From NCBI GenBank assembly GCA_035079005.1, contig CM068715.1, forward strand, positions 29,776,277 to 29,840,276: a stretch of DNA of 64,000 bases, written 5' to 3'. Made by a program: the position numbers and the translations under genes. The stretch comes from Fraxinus americana. Taxonomy: Eukaryota > Streptophyta > Magnoliopsida > Lamiales > Oleaceae. The notes beneath the pieces were generated by a model. The model was not told where the DNA came from. It did no database searches and saw only the letters and a program-made list of their open reading frames with translations. Of the stretch, positions 42,484 to 54,339 are shown one piece after another; within the stretch, counting starts at the first letter, position 1; every line of letters starts with the position of its first letter.

Positions 42484-43104
42484 TGTACAGATGAATGTGA
42501 AGATGAATTTTTCGTGTATTGGACAATGGAAAAGGAGACAATATAAAGGCTGACTCTTGTAACCTACCCATTAACAAATGGCAATTAACACAGGAGTTTC
42601 AGGAGTTTTGGAAAATCAAAAGTCTGTTGAAAATTAACAAAAAATGTAGCAAAACGTGGACACTCATAAGGGGCCAATTTTGCTCCTTTCGGTTAGACAT
42701 TCGTGTACGCAGGTCGTGCCCGCACACAAGTTCAAGGTCCGAAACCTATTTCGGTCTAAAATTTGCACCCCCTGCACGCGCACTTGGAGAGAGCCGCTAT
42801 ACTACACATGATTACACCACTTTAAAGTGTAATCATTTATAAATTGGTTTTAGTTTTCATCAACTTCCTATGTGGGACAAACCTTAACTTTTTTAGTTTT
42901 CCCACCAACAAACTCCTTTCACATGGCATACTTTGAGCTTCAATTTCTCATTCACCCGAGCATCATTTTTGACAAGTAAACATATGATTTCGATGTACTC
43001 ACGGAGGAGAACACAAATCAACTTCCATCTTTCAAAATAGTCAACCGGGTCCCGCTCAAAATTAGTGCCAAAACCAGCCTACCAACTCAGTTTTTTCCAA
43101 CAAA
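42484..43104. other. Non-coding flank of the gypsy element
   Basis: Without the retrotransposon this would be continuous with 36600-36933. No gene is recognised; the 42519-42842 frame has no known motif. Confidence 0.45.
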
Positions 43105-43225
43105 TACAATGTCACTTTTATTACAAAGTGATGTTTGTCGCTAAAAATTGAAAGAAATAAAAAAAATAACAAACAATAAAAAAAAATGATAGAAAAAAGT
43201 GACAAACACTAAAAAAGTGACATAA
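43105..43225. repeat. A-tract/GTGAC interspersed repeat, cluster 3
   Basis: This short cluster aligns with the left part of cluster 1: GTCACTTTTATTA, then TTTGTC.CTAAAAA, AGAAAT, and AAAAAAGTGACAAACACTAAAAAAGTGACA-like words. It lies about 620 bases right of the gypsy element. Confidence 0.7.
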
Positions 43226-44540
43226 CAACAGAGTGCAAAACATTTTCCACACATGTAATCTGCATCCACTCAAATGCCCATAATCAGATTTAAGCGAAAA
43301 AGAATTCCATAAAAATGGCATAATTAGTTACGATCAAACTTGAATATTGTTCTTTGATCCAATATAGTATTGATCAACTGTCTTGAGCCAGCTCACATAC
43401 ACTGCTATTGTTCATCACAAAATTATTTCTCCATATAAAGTTCTCAAAATAGCATACAATTCCTTAAAAATATCAAAAGGCGGAATTTCTTCTTATCAAA
43501 TTCTCGATTCGTGCCAAAATTAGTGGGGAAACAAAAATTTGTTTACATCAAACAATTAAAACTGACCCATTATTTTTGCTGCCAAGAGATACCCAATAAG
43601 AAAGAAATACCACATTAATCAGGAAGTTAACTGAACTTTAAAATTTTGAGTTTTTTAAAATTCAGAGCAATTAAACAAAAAACCCACAAAACACAAACCA
43701 TATACTCTAAAAATTGAATCATTTTCAAATGGGTACACATACCCACCCCAGAAAACTTCCATATTCCACTTTCATCACAGATAATGTGGCTTTGAAGAAA
43801 GGCAAAAGAAGACCCCAAACATAAAAAAGGCACAAAATAATATCTAAACATATAAACATTGAGTACATAGAGGCAAAGAGAACCAGATGGCCTTCTCGAT
43901 GAGTTCTTGGATGTAGTTCTTGGTCTTGCCCATAAATATAAATCAAGAACAAGAACATGGTCGAATCATAACAAAACAAAATCATAGGCAAACAAATAAT
44001 TCAAGATTGCACACGCTACGAATCAGAATGCATCAAGAAATCAGCTGTGACAGCTGGGTTTTCAAGTACCTTTTCTTTATTCTTTATTTTGATATATAAC
44101 AAAAGTAACAATCAGTAAAACTAAACCAAACAATGAAAAACTTACAGCAAAGCGCTCAATTTGAACCCTAAATCAAGAACTGGAGAAGGAGAGCCGGATG
44201 GCTCCAGATTTTGGGAAAGAAATTGGAAGAATGGAATAGAAATCAAGAGAGTACAGGAAAATAGGGTTCTAAATGAGAGAATCGAAATAAGTAAATGAAG
44301 GTAATTGTTGGGGGAGTGAATAAAACCAATTTACTTTAACAGGAACCACTATAAAACATGCTCAATCCCCCAAAAAAAAAAAGGAAACAAATTTACCAGA
44401 AACGAGGAGTCCTTAGTGATACGGGAGTAATGGCTTCGCAGCTTCAACGACCCACGAATTTTCCTCCAAAAACGCGGTCCAGGGAGAACACAAGCTGCAA
44501 ATAAGTAAAATCTTTTAAAACCCATACTGAAATCAAATGA
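43226..44540. other. Stretch with no assigned gene
   Basis: On the minus strand 43935-43870 opens MGKTKNYIQELIEKAI, and near 44480-44400 a possible exon (FWRKIRGSLKLRSHYSRI) ends at a GTAAATT donor. These may be exons of a leftward gene whose leader lies at 44545-44880, but neither is recognised. The evidence is too thin for a gene model. Confidence 0.35.
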
Positions 44541-44544
44541 AATA

Positions 44545-44880
44545 GCTGTAGATCTGTAAATAAGTACATGATCTGGGAAGCAGGTGGTCGAGTTACACGG
44601 AACCACGATCTGGAATCGAAAACCCTAATAGAGGCGGAACTGAACGAAGAAAATACATCTACACGGCACGAGTTCTTCTAGCTGTAGATCTATAAATAAG
44701 TACAGGATCTGGGAAGCTGGTGGTGGAGATACAAGGAACCACGATTTGGGATTGAAAACGTTAGATGCGGAACTAAACGAAGAAAACCTAAAAACGAGAA
44801 AGTCTCTCTCTCTCTCTCTCTCTCTATTCGTAGGAATTACCTCTACACAGCACGAGTTCTCCTAGCGGCTTCTTCTACTA
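44545..44880. repeat. Tandem duplication with a CT microsatellite
   Basis: Two copies start at GCTGTAGATCTGTAAATAAG (44545) and GCTGTAGATCTATAAATAAG (44681), about 136 bases apart. They share GGGAAGC.GGTGG and GGAACCACGAT. A (TC)n tract at 44803-44825 interrupts the second, after which CACGAGTTCT.CTAGC resumes. Confidence 0.75.
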
Positions 44881-45807
44881 TTTTTTTTTTTTTAATGCCA
44901 AAACGACGCCGTCTCCATCAGACGAAAGTGTGAACAGTGATTCCAAAACTCTCTTTTATTTTTTAGGGATATTAAAATATTTTGTCTTACCAACAACAAT
45001 TTATTGTTCAAGAAAGTAAATTTTAACTTACTTTATTAAAATCAATAACTTTAAGCTTAGCCAAACATAATCTAATCCTCTGATGGGCAGACCGAAATGA
45101 AGAAAATGCTGACCCAAAATAAATAAAAGGAAAATTTGCCCCATTTGCTCTCAACCAATTGTTGATAAGCATGTTAGTCATCAATCCTTAAGAAAGAAAC
45201 AAGTTGATTCCTAACTTTGTATTACAGTTGCATAATCATTTCTCAAAGTATGTAAATCAATCGAGTTCCTCGTTAAATTGTCATGTGTTCCTCAAGAAAA
45301 TATAGCTTACTTAAAATTCATGAAAAATGATACTATATGGTGGGTGGAGATTTTGTATATATGTGATTTAGAAAATAAAAAAAAAAATTACTTTTTGATA
45401 AGGGAACCAGATATACTCAAAATAAAATTATTGAAGTTTTTATTTTTTACAAACATCGTGGATGCCTTTTCTAATTATCGAATGGTGAATGTCATCAAGT
45501 GTTAATTGACAAAGAAAGTGAACTTATCGTGTCACGATATTCGTCTTTTTAGAGCAAATCAAGGTGTTGTCATTCACTTCCATCACCTAGTTATTTGTAA
45601 AAAGAGATTGGAGTTATTTCCCTCGTTTGACCTCCGACATTAGAGTAAGAGAGGAAAATAATATGGCCAAGGAAAGAAAAATATTGAAGTAAGAAATTCG
45701 GTTAAAAATCCTTTATACTCATTCAATTTTTATCTATGCACCTGGCCGTTTTCACTCACGTGTTCGTGGTTTTCTTCACGTGCTAGGCATTTTTGGTAAA
45801 TTGAGAG
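44881..45807. other. AT-rich non-coding stretch
   Basis: No gene is supported; the 45278-45505 frame has no known motif. Confidence 0.5.
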
Positions 45808-46514
45808 TAGGGGTGTCCAAAAGTCCCGAACCGAACCGGACCGAACCGAACCCGAACCGAACTGAACCGAATCGAGCGGTTCTTCATAAATTAAATACCC
45901 GAACGGGTACCCGAATCGAGAACCGATGGGTTTGGGTCGGGTCTTGGGTCTAGACCAAGAACCGAAGAACCGAATAAGAACCGAAACTAAATAATTTTTT
46001 TATTTTTTATATTGAATTAATTAAATTATTTTATTTTTTTTTATACAAATTAGCAAATTAATTAAATAAATCAGATTATTTCATAATTTTAATTTTAAAA
46101 CTCAAATCATTTTTAAAACCTATTAGCCCATTTTAATTTGAAGCAAATGAATATACTTTACGCAGTCTTGTTGTAATATTAATATCTACTTTTTGGTATT
46201 TGTATGCATTGAATTAATCTTATTGGACGGCTAGTTATTTATATGTTTTTGAATTAGGCTATGTTAATTTGTAAAAGTTACGAATGAAATGTCATTAGTT
46301 GTATTTATGTAGTGTTACTGTAAATATTAAAAATTTGATTATGGTACGGAACCGAACCGACCCGAACCGAACCGAACCGAACCAAACGGAACCGAACCCG
46401 AACGGTTCCATAATTATATTTGGACCCGACGGGTCCATTTATTAAATACCCGAAAGTTTTGGGTCGGTTCGGGTATCTTCAGAACCGAACCGAATCGACC
46501 CACGGACAGCCCTA
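45808..46514. mobile_element. Non-autonomous hAT element with CCGAA-rich ends (copy A)
   Basis: The termini TAGGGGTGTCC and (complement of right end) TAGGGCTGTCC lie inside a perfect 8-bp target duplication ATTGAGAG (45800-45807 and 46515-46522). Both ends are dense in CCGAACCGAA-type short repeats, and the core is AT-rich. There is no transposase. A related end cuts the Hsp70 fragment at 52739. Confidence 0.9.
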
Positions 46515-46522
46515 ATTGAGAG

Positions 46523-47425
46523 TGTAATTGCCATTCAATTGTTGTGTGGATCTAGATTGTGTCCATAATCGTCCATCTTCGAACATGTTATTGTTGACCA
46601 ACCATTGAAGGTGCGGTTGATTGACCCCCACGTGGAGTAGGTTGGTTGACGGCCTTCGGTGTCTACCTTAGTCGGGTACTTGGGTTCATGCGTGTGAACG
46701 TTTCATTTATCTTTCTATATAATATTGGAAAGTTAAAATAACAGTCATGATTGCAAGATTAAGTTTAGTGTATATTTTTAATTAGTTTTTATATTCCTCT
46801 TTGTATAATAAACATTATTGATTTCTTTTATTAAAACTAAACAAGTGTCGTGTATAGGTATGAATCAAGAGAGAAATTGCCGCATTGGACACGAGGATTT
46901 CTTTATATGAATCAAGAGAGAAATTGCCGCATTGGACACGAGGATTTCTTTATGCGACCATTGTAGATTGTTTTTGATATTAATGAATGAGTTTCATGTG
47001 TAAGCACGATTTGACAAAGAAAGAAAAATAGTGACATTTGACACAATGATAAATGTAACGTGTATTATTTTAAGTTTTTTCGGTTTTTTTTTTTTCCTTT
47101 ATACAAACATTAACGATTCTTTTGTGAATACTGAGAGTGATTTGGTAATTACCAATTGGGAAAGAAAGAAAAGATAAACGGAGGGATTAATGTTGTGCAT
47201 ATACTAGTTTTCTTTAATTTTTTTTCTTTATACATGCATCATCAATTTACGAGAAAGTCTAGAGTATCTAAATGGATTTAAAAAGTTTCTCACTTTGCCT
47301 AATTGCAAGAAAGCCTAGGTGGTTCAAAATACGAGGGCAAAAAGAGGAGAATTTGGTTATAATTTTGAATTCCAAACCTAAAAGTAGTAGGGAAAAAAAA
47401 TTCATTTTTTCTCTTATTAATATTA
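46523..47425. other. Non-coding stretch with a perfect 47-bp tandem duplication
   Basis: The sequence beginning ATGAATCAAGAGAGAAATTG at 46860 is repeated exactly from 46907 to 46953. No gene surrounds it. Otherwise this is AT-rich intergenic DNA. Confidence 0.8.
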
Positions 47426-47926
47426 GGTAAAATTGCAGTCACGGTATCAAACATTTCATTATGTTACAGACTTGATTCAAACATTTCATTTGTATCACTC
47501 ACAGTACCAAATCTTTTAAAAAAATCTGCATTCAGAGTTTAAATGGATGAAAACCATTAGTTCACTTGCTAGTTGACAAAAAGTCAAAGATTTGACGAAA
47601 TTCTGACAATTTTTTAAGGGGTAAAGTGTGTGAGGTGGTGGAGAAGATGAATAGTTTATTTCTTTTTTGGTTTTTTATTTAATTCTTTAATTTTATCTCT
47701 TTTTAATGAAAATGTAAAGTTATTTTTTTTTTTACCTTTTAAAAATTGTCAAAATTTGCTCAGTTGTTGACTTTAGGTCAATTGAAAGATGAACTAATAG
47801 TTTTCATCCATTTAGACTCCTGGTTCAAATTTTTTAAAGGCTTGGTGCTGTGAGTGATACAAATGAAAGATTTGGGTCAAGTGTGTAACATAATAAAAGA
47901 TTTGGTATCGTGACTGCAATTTTCCC
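47426..47926. mobile_element. Mutator-type MITE
   Basis: The long imperfect inverted repeats begin GGTAAAATTGCAGTCACGGT on the left and, from the complement of the right end, GGGAAAATTGCAGTCACGAT. They extend for more than 100 bases (TTTCATTTGTATCACTCACA in both). The flanks are the 9-bp TTAATATTA (47417-47425) and TTAACATTA (47927-47935), one mismatch. A 9-bp target duplication and long inverted repeats fit a Mutator-derived MITE. A one-ended relative is at 59125-59340. Confidence 0.85.
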
Positions 47927-47935
47927 TTAACATTA

Positions 47936-48860
47936 TAGGGACGGAAAATTCCACAATCCAAAGATTTAGGACCCATTTAAGCTCTTGTTTAGTTTTGCTA
48001 AATAAGTTGATAAAAATTAAAGTTAAAAGTTAAATAATTAATTTTATTCACATATGTTAGCATTGTTCTACATTCCATCATGTACATTAAATACTATTTG
48101 TGTAGATGACCAGAGCAAAATTATGTAGTGGGGACCTTTCACTTTTTATTTTTTTCCTTTTTTGCCTCGTGCTGGAATTGGAATTTATCTACTTAACCAC
48201 CCCTACCAAACCCTACTACAAATACACTGGCAGGTAAATTCCTTGAGGACATATTTGTCAAATCAATTTTGCATTTATGATATAAGGCTCAGCAAGTTGA
48301 CGAGGCAACTTGGCAATATTTTTGGTTAATTATCTTTACTTTTTATGTTTAACAGCTTAAGCATGATTATCGTGTTGCCAATCGTTGTCACTAATCAATT
48401 ATGTTAGTAATCATCATTCTTAGTCTTATTCTATTAGCATATCTTGAGGTGGTTGTGTCAATTGGATATTATCAATCCAATTTTGAAGAGCGATCATATT
48501 TAATATCCGTTTAAAATGACTTTTGATTCAAAAGTTACTTTTGAATTCATTTGGTTAATTTTATAAAATTGTTTATTTTAGTAAAGAAACTTTTTAGAGG
48601 AAATCGGTCCGATAAGACTTCCTTTAAAAGTTCTTTCGATAGAATGTAGAAGCAAAAAATAGGAATCCTATCAGATAATTACTTAATTCTTTTCGTAATA
48701 ACTTGCTCGGACCATTAGTGCAGCTAGAGCAACTCATAGACCCCTATAGCCAAATCCATCACGGCCGAGTGCGACTTCGGCTTAGATCAAGTCTTTTACA
48801 GAACAATTTTTGACACATCTAATTTGAAAAGCAATCTTATAGTATTTTTTATATTTAGTA
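47936..48860. other. Intergenic stretch upstream of the acid phosphatase gene
   Basis: No gene is visible. The sequence from about 48865 rightward is duplicated at 16170-16521, which marks the left limit of the duplicated promoter. Confidence 0.5.
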
Positions 48861-49070
48861 TGCCCAAATCGTCTAGGACTCAACGATTAAATGATGGTTC
48901 ATCAATAGTATATTTTGTTCTGGACTGAGTATTTTACTTGCTACACACATTTTGATATCTATAAGTTAATTATGGTGGAAGACACCCATAATATAAATAA
49001 AAAATTTGGTGCAACACCAAGGATACCATCTGTAATTTTCTGCACAATAAGGGTTCATTTGGTGGCAAAT

Positions 49071-49082
49071 CTTTATATAAAC
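49071..49082 (+). promoter_or_regulatory. TATA box of the acid phosphatase gene
   Basis: CTTTATATAAAC lies about 60 bases before the ATG at 49131. The duplicated copy near 16430 has CTCTATAAAC in the same place, so the element is conserved between copies. Transcription would start near 49100-49110. Confidence 0.7.
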
Positions 49083-49130
49083 AACCAAACTTCATTAGAT
49101 TTCATGCCAAGACTTCATACAACCTTCAAA

Positions 49131-50569
49131 ATGACGTTGGCTGCAGTACTTTTGTATTTGGCAACTGTATTTGCAACTTGTCATGCAGATGGCTATATAG
49201 AGCAAGTGACCCAACAAATCCATCTTCTCCGGCCCCGTTCAGGTGCAGCTGGCTATCGGCTTCAGGATGTCGACTGCCTCAGCTGGCGTCTAGCTGTGGA
49301 AACAAACAACATCCGCAATTGGAAACTGGTGCCTGAAGAGTGTGAACAATATGTTGGCCATTACATGCTAGGCAAACAATACCGTGAAGATTGCGAAATT
49401 GTGGCAAACACTGCAATTGAATATGCCAAGAGCCTCACACTTGCTGGTGATGGGAAGGATATTTGGATCTTTGATATTGACGAAACTACGCTATCTAATT
49501 CGCCGTATTATGCTCGCTCTGATGTGCAATTTGGGTAAGGCACCACATTGTATAGTGCATTTTCATTTTTTTTCATCAAATAACCACAATTTCCATAAAT
49601 AGTAGACTTGACATTTTTGCTTGTATAAATCATTAGTTGTTTTCGGTAATATTATCAATAATTTGTTCATATTATATAATTTAACTAGTTTTGCATCATT
49701 TTCGCAAATAATATTTTTACATGTCGGTCTGGATTTCTTGTTTTCGTGCAATCTAGTTACTTTGAGCATTCCTTGGAAAGTATGTTCGTTTTTGTTATTG
49801 TTATTTCACATTTATCATGACCACATTATTTGTCAGGGCATTACCATACAACGACACAAAGTTTAACGAGTGGGTTGCGGAGGGAGCTGCGCCACCAGTG
49901 CCGGGGTCTTTGCGCCTATATCAAACATTGTTGCCTCTTGGGTTTAAGATTGTCTTTTTAACAGGAACAGCAGAAAGATTTAAAGACATTAGGATTTCCA
50001 ATCTAAAAGCAGCTGGATATCATACCTGGGAAAAGCTCATTCTCAAGTAACTTGCAATTTTTTACTTCTTCCTTTCACCTTCATCTAATTTGGACCTTAA
50101 AATTAAGTATAAATGTTATTTATTCTTACTTCTTGTAGAAGAAGGGATAAGACTTAGAACTCTTAGAAAGAAGATTTAAGGGCTCACTACTTTAAGAACT
50201 GGCACTGGCTTACTTACTGACTACACAGACAGAGATCTGCAACTTTCACTTTGATCTTCGACTTGAACTTTCATTGCACTCCTTTTTTTTTTCTTTTTGT
50301 AAATTTTATCTTATTGCCAAAGTAACTAATTTACTTATTTACCAAGAATAAGTAATTATTTGTTTGAGAACAAAATGCTGTTTGGATGCAGGGGAGAAGC
50401 TGATCAGGGGACCTCTGCATTAGTGTACAAATCCAAGAAGAGAACAGAGCTAGTAAATTCTGGACATAGAATTCTTGGAAATATGGGAGATCAATGGAGT
50501 GACATACTTGGAGATAATTTGGGCAATCGAACTTTCAAAGTGCCCGATCCCATGTATTATATTGGTTGA
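49131..50569 (+). CDS. Vegetative-storage-protein-like acid phosphatase (HAD class B)
   Basis: Three exons, 49131-49534, 49837-50046 and 50392-50569, join through GT-AG introns into an intact 263-residue protein. Residues 1-20 are a signal peptide ending near CHAD, so the enzyme is secreted or vacuolar. The HAD nucleophile motif is DIDET (115-119), with both aspartates kept. FLTGT (175-179), the lysine in VYKSKKR (216-222) and GDQWSD (237-242) complete the active site of plant acid phosphatases. These hydrolyse phosphomonoesters, and relatives serve as storage proteins. ATG 49131 is preferred because it starts the hydrophobic peptide; the in-frame ATG at 49104 would add nine residues and lies almost at the predicted transcription start. 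A broken duplicate is at 16170-16521. Confidence 0.92.
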
Positions 50570-51993
50570 GTGGCGATCTAATTGTGTGCTATTATGTCAA
50601 GTTTCATTGAATCTCATTTTGTCCCGTTCCATTTTCTCTTCTATTGTCTCTGTATAAGTATTCGAATGTACACTGAATGTTCTTCAATTTTAATAATTAA
50701 ATAACAAGATGTCATGCTTGACATAAGCAATGCTTTCTTATCTAATGAAAATAATTTTCTAATTGAATACTTCTAATCATTTTCATATAATTAATTTAAT
50801 ATGAGTCAATAATTGAGATTCATAAGATATTTGTTCTTAACAAACCGAAATATTATCTTTTAATTGAATATTTCTAGTCATTTTCATATAATTGATTTGA
50901 TATTAGTCAATAATTGAAATTGATATATTAAGCAACTGAAATCTTGTGACGAAGTATACGTACATAAATTATCTAAAAATCTTTAAGACGTGCTGTATAA
51001 AATAAAATACTCATATCGATAGAAGTTTATAAATAAGAATTCAATTCATTGTTTGTCAAGCTTACTTCATATTCGAAGATGCTTAGATACACAAGATATC
51101 TAAGAACATGTTTCACACTTTCACTAAATTCAAAAATAAGTAAAAGTTACTTTCATTTCAAACATGTTTGAAAATATATTTTTTATTCGAATAAATTTTA
51201 CTTATTTAAGTTTAATTTTAATTTTTTTTAGCTCCGATTTGAGCCTCATTTTTTCCAAAACTCATTTTTCTGGAAATACGCATTCTTTAAAAAATCATTA
51301 TTAAATAATACATATCCCCCAGGGACTCAAACAGAAGCTTAATTTCACCCAAACCCAGATTTTAATACTTATTATGATATCGTTTGTCAAACAAAGATAA
51401 ATAATGATTTAAATAAGAATAATTCATATTTGTTAATAACAAAGAACATTAAATAGAGATGTATTAGCAAACTAAAAAATCAACTATAACTTTAACAAGA
51501 AAATCGACCTACAATTTGAAACAAATAAAAATGGAAAGCAAATATATTTTATGGAACGAACGATTTAAGTATATTAAACGTGTTTTATTTTTAGTGAAGG
51601 CCGAGGATATACTTATATTGGTGGCCACGGCTGCATTCCAACTTTGCATCTTGCAAAATTTGAGTTTGATTGTAATATTATTTTGTTAAAGAATATGTGA
51701 TTGAAAATAAGAAATGAAAATATATTTTGAAAATAATGAAAACTAAACAAGGACTGAATTAAAGTAAAGAGAATGAAACTGGGGCCCAGTGCAAGACCAC
51801 ATGCAAATTTCAAGAATAAAATCGAGGCGAAAATTTCCATTCAGCTACTTGCCACATAATATAAAAATGATAATAGTTGCTTGAAAATAGCATAAAATCT
51901 TAAGCAAGCATTGAATAAGAGAGAATTGCCGATGCTATCAAGTAAACAAAATAAAATATGACACAAATAATCCAAAGGGAATATACCATGAGC
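50570..51993. other. AT-rich intergenic stretch
   Basis: This contains the 3' side of the phosphatase gene (TTTTAATAATTAAATAA near 50690 may include polyadenylation signals). A repeated phrase, CTAATCATTTTCATATAATTAATTT / CTAGTCATTTTCATATAATTGATTT type, lies at 50773 and 50873, about 100 bases apart. No gene is seen. Confidence 0.5.
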
Positions 51994-52738
51994 TTAATCG
52001 ACCTCCTCAATCTTAGGACCAGGTCCACTGCTACCGCTAGGAGTAGGGCCCTCATCGTCCATGGGAGCACCACCCATATCACCACCTGCACCCTGGTACA
52101 TCTTTGCAATGATAGGGTTGCAAATGCCCTCCAACTCCTTCATCTTGTCCTCAAACTCATCAGCCTCCGCGAGCTGGTTTCCTTCTAGCCACTGGATGGC
52201 CTGCTCAATTGCATCCTCAATCTTCTTCTTGTCAGCAGCTGGGAGCTTGGAGGCGATCTTCTCATCCTTTACTGTGTTCCTCATGTTGTACGAGTAATTC
52301 TCCAAGGCATTCTTAGCCTCCACCTTCTTTTTGTGTTCTTCATCCTCGGACTTGTATTTTTCTGCTTCCTGAACCATCTTCTCAATCTCCTCCTTGGAAA
52401 GTCTACCCTTGTCATTGGTGATAGTGATCTTGTTCTTCTGGCCAGTGGTCTTGTCCTCAGCAGACACATTTAAGATACCATTGGCATCAATGTCAAAGCA
52501 CACGGTAATCTGAGGAACACCCTAGGAGCAGGAGGAATGCCAGAGAGCTCGAATTTACCAAGAAGGTTATTGTCCCTTGTCCTTGTTCTCTCTCCTTCAT
52601 AGACCTGAATCAAGACACCAGGCTGGTTGTCTGGGTAGGTAGAGAATACATGTTCCTTCTTTGTAGGGATGGTCGTGTTCCTGGGAATCAAGACAGTTAT
52701 GACACCACCGGCAGTTTCCAGACCAAGAGAGAGAGGAG
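51994..52738 (-). pseudogene. Cytosolic Hsp70, C-terminal fragment
   Basis: The reading starts at the edge of a hAT element with PLSLGLETAGGVITVLIPRN, the start of the substrate-binding domain. It continues through the lid to GSSGPGPKIEEVD, the EEVD tail of cytosolic Hsp70 that binds TPR co-chaperones. The ATPase domain (about 400 residues) is missing. A one-base loss near 52525 (after GIPPAPR) shifts the frame; the last 169 codons are open. Conservation is high, so the fragment is recent. Confidence 0.95.
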
Positions 52739-52990
52739 TAGGGCTGTCCGTGGGTCGGTTCGGTTCGGTTCTGATGAGACCCGAACCGACCCAAAATTTT
52801 CGGGTATTTAATAAATGGACCCGTCGGGTCCAAATATAATTATGGACCCGTTCGGGTTCGGTTCCATTCGGTTCGGTTCAGGTCGGTTCGGTTTCGTTCG
52901 GTTCTATACCATAATTAATTTTTTAAATATTTATAACAACATTACATAAATACAACCAATAACCTGCTTTACAATATTATAGATAATCGT
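52739..52990. mobile_element. hAT element end (copy B), one-sided
   Basis: TAGGGCTGTCCGTGGGTCGG followed by TTCGG-rich repeats, GGGTCCAAATATAATTATGG and ATACCATAATTAATTTTT match the complement of the right part of copy A (45808-46514) for roughly 230 bases. No second terminus or remaining Hsp70 sequence lies to the right. Either the element was later truncated or the Hsp70 5' part was deleted. Confidence 0.75.
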
Positions 52991-54339
52991 GCTCCACAAT
53001 AACCTGCTTTACATAAGCCTTTTGACATTGATAAATGAAATAATAGTGCAAGTTAAACATCTTTAATGTTAACTAAATTATAATAAAATACTATTAATTG
53101 GAGGATGGATTCACAATGATTAAATATGCTAGAACCTAAGTCCTCAGCTTAGAAAGATAAAAAAAAATTCCCTTTTTGTCCTTTTTTTCCATCATCTAAT
53201 CTCTGCACCATCTCAAATTATCACTGTCAATTTTAATATACAAATATAAAAGTCAAAAACAGAAAATCCTATAACATAAATTAAAGTATTCATGATAAAC
53301 CAAAAATTAAAGACGAATATGAGATCAACAGATCGTTAATTTAGACGAATGATTAAAGAAAAATGTACTCTCACACATTTTAATCAAAAAAGCCATCTCA
53401 ATTCTCACAAAACTAACAAGTTACTTAATCACTTATCCTAATTAAAATTGCAACTTAGGTCCTTAAATTCCTAAAATATTATGAAAAATACTAAGAATTT
53501 ATAAATAAATAGAGACCTTCTATGTAGGAATATGCATGGTTTCATGCCAAGCAATTTAGATTCTTGCATAGCTTATAAAGGATGATTGGAAAAGGACAAA
53601 GTAAAATTTCAAAAATGCCAAATGATTTTTGCTTAAATGCCTTATTATTAGTTGACACAATTCAAATAATTGTTCTGAGCTGACAAAAATTATTTATATC
53701 GACTTCAATGTATAGACAATGTGTTTTAGCATCGCGACCGCGTCATGGGTAGTCGATGGGAAAATCTGTTGACCATTTGTCTCCTTCCTTGGACCGTAAA
53801 TAAAACTAAATATAAGGGTCATTCTAGTAGATGTTTCACCTCCTTGTCAATTAGGATGAGTTTCAAAAGATCAAATTTCCATTATTGTTGGAATAAGATT
53901 CGACCAAACCTTTTCAAACAACAATCACTTTAATGGACCATTCATTTTCATATGCCGATAAATCTCTTATAGCTTTTGATTCCATTATGTAGGAGAGCTA
54001 AATATTTGATGCTTGAAATGTAACAACAACCAATTTGTGAGAACAATTTAAATAATTGAGAGATGAATTCATTTTAAATCTAAAACTCATAAGAGCAATC
54101 AAATAAATTCATGAACATGAATTTCATTAATTAGAAGCAATGAATGTAGAAATAGAATAATTTCTATACATTTAGTAGAGGGTGTGTACATACGCATATA
54201 CATATACGCATACAAACACAAATATACACATAAATCTCTCCCTGTAAACTACTTCACTTTCTCTTTCTTCTTCAAATAGATCACTCTCACTTTTATCTCT
54301 CTATATCTCTATAATTTAAAGGAAATTGGTAGTCAAGAA
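52991..54339. other. AT-rich intergenic stretch
   Basis: No gene is recognised. The phrase CAATAACCTGCTTTACA repeats at about 52960 and 52998. Just before 54340 a CT-rich leader-like region (TCTCTCCCTGT, CTTTCTCTTTC, TCTCTCTATATC) resembles a 5' untranslated region of the NAC fragment. Confidence 0.5.

Noticed and set aside
42519..42842. 107-codon frame next to the gypsy LTR
   Set aside because: No recognisable domain; it starts within a few tens of bases of the LTR and has no homologous context.
48915..49130. Longer N-terminus for the acid phosphatase from ATG 48915
   Set aside because: This would read through the TATA box and promoter-like region that is conserved as non-coding in the copy at 16170; the signal peptide starts at 49131.
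53745..53933. 62-codon frame as a small gene
   Set aside because: No motif, surrounded by AT-rich DNA, length expected by chance.
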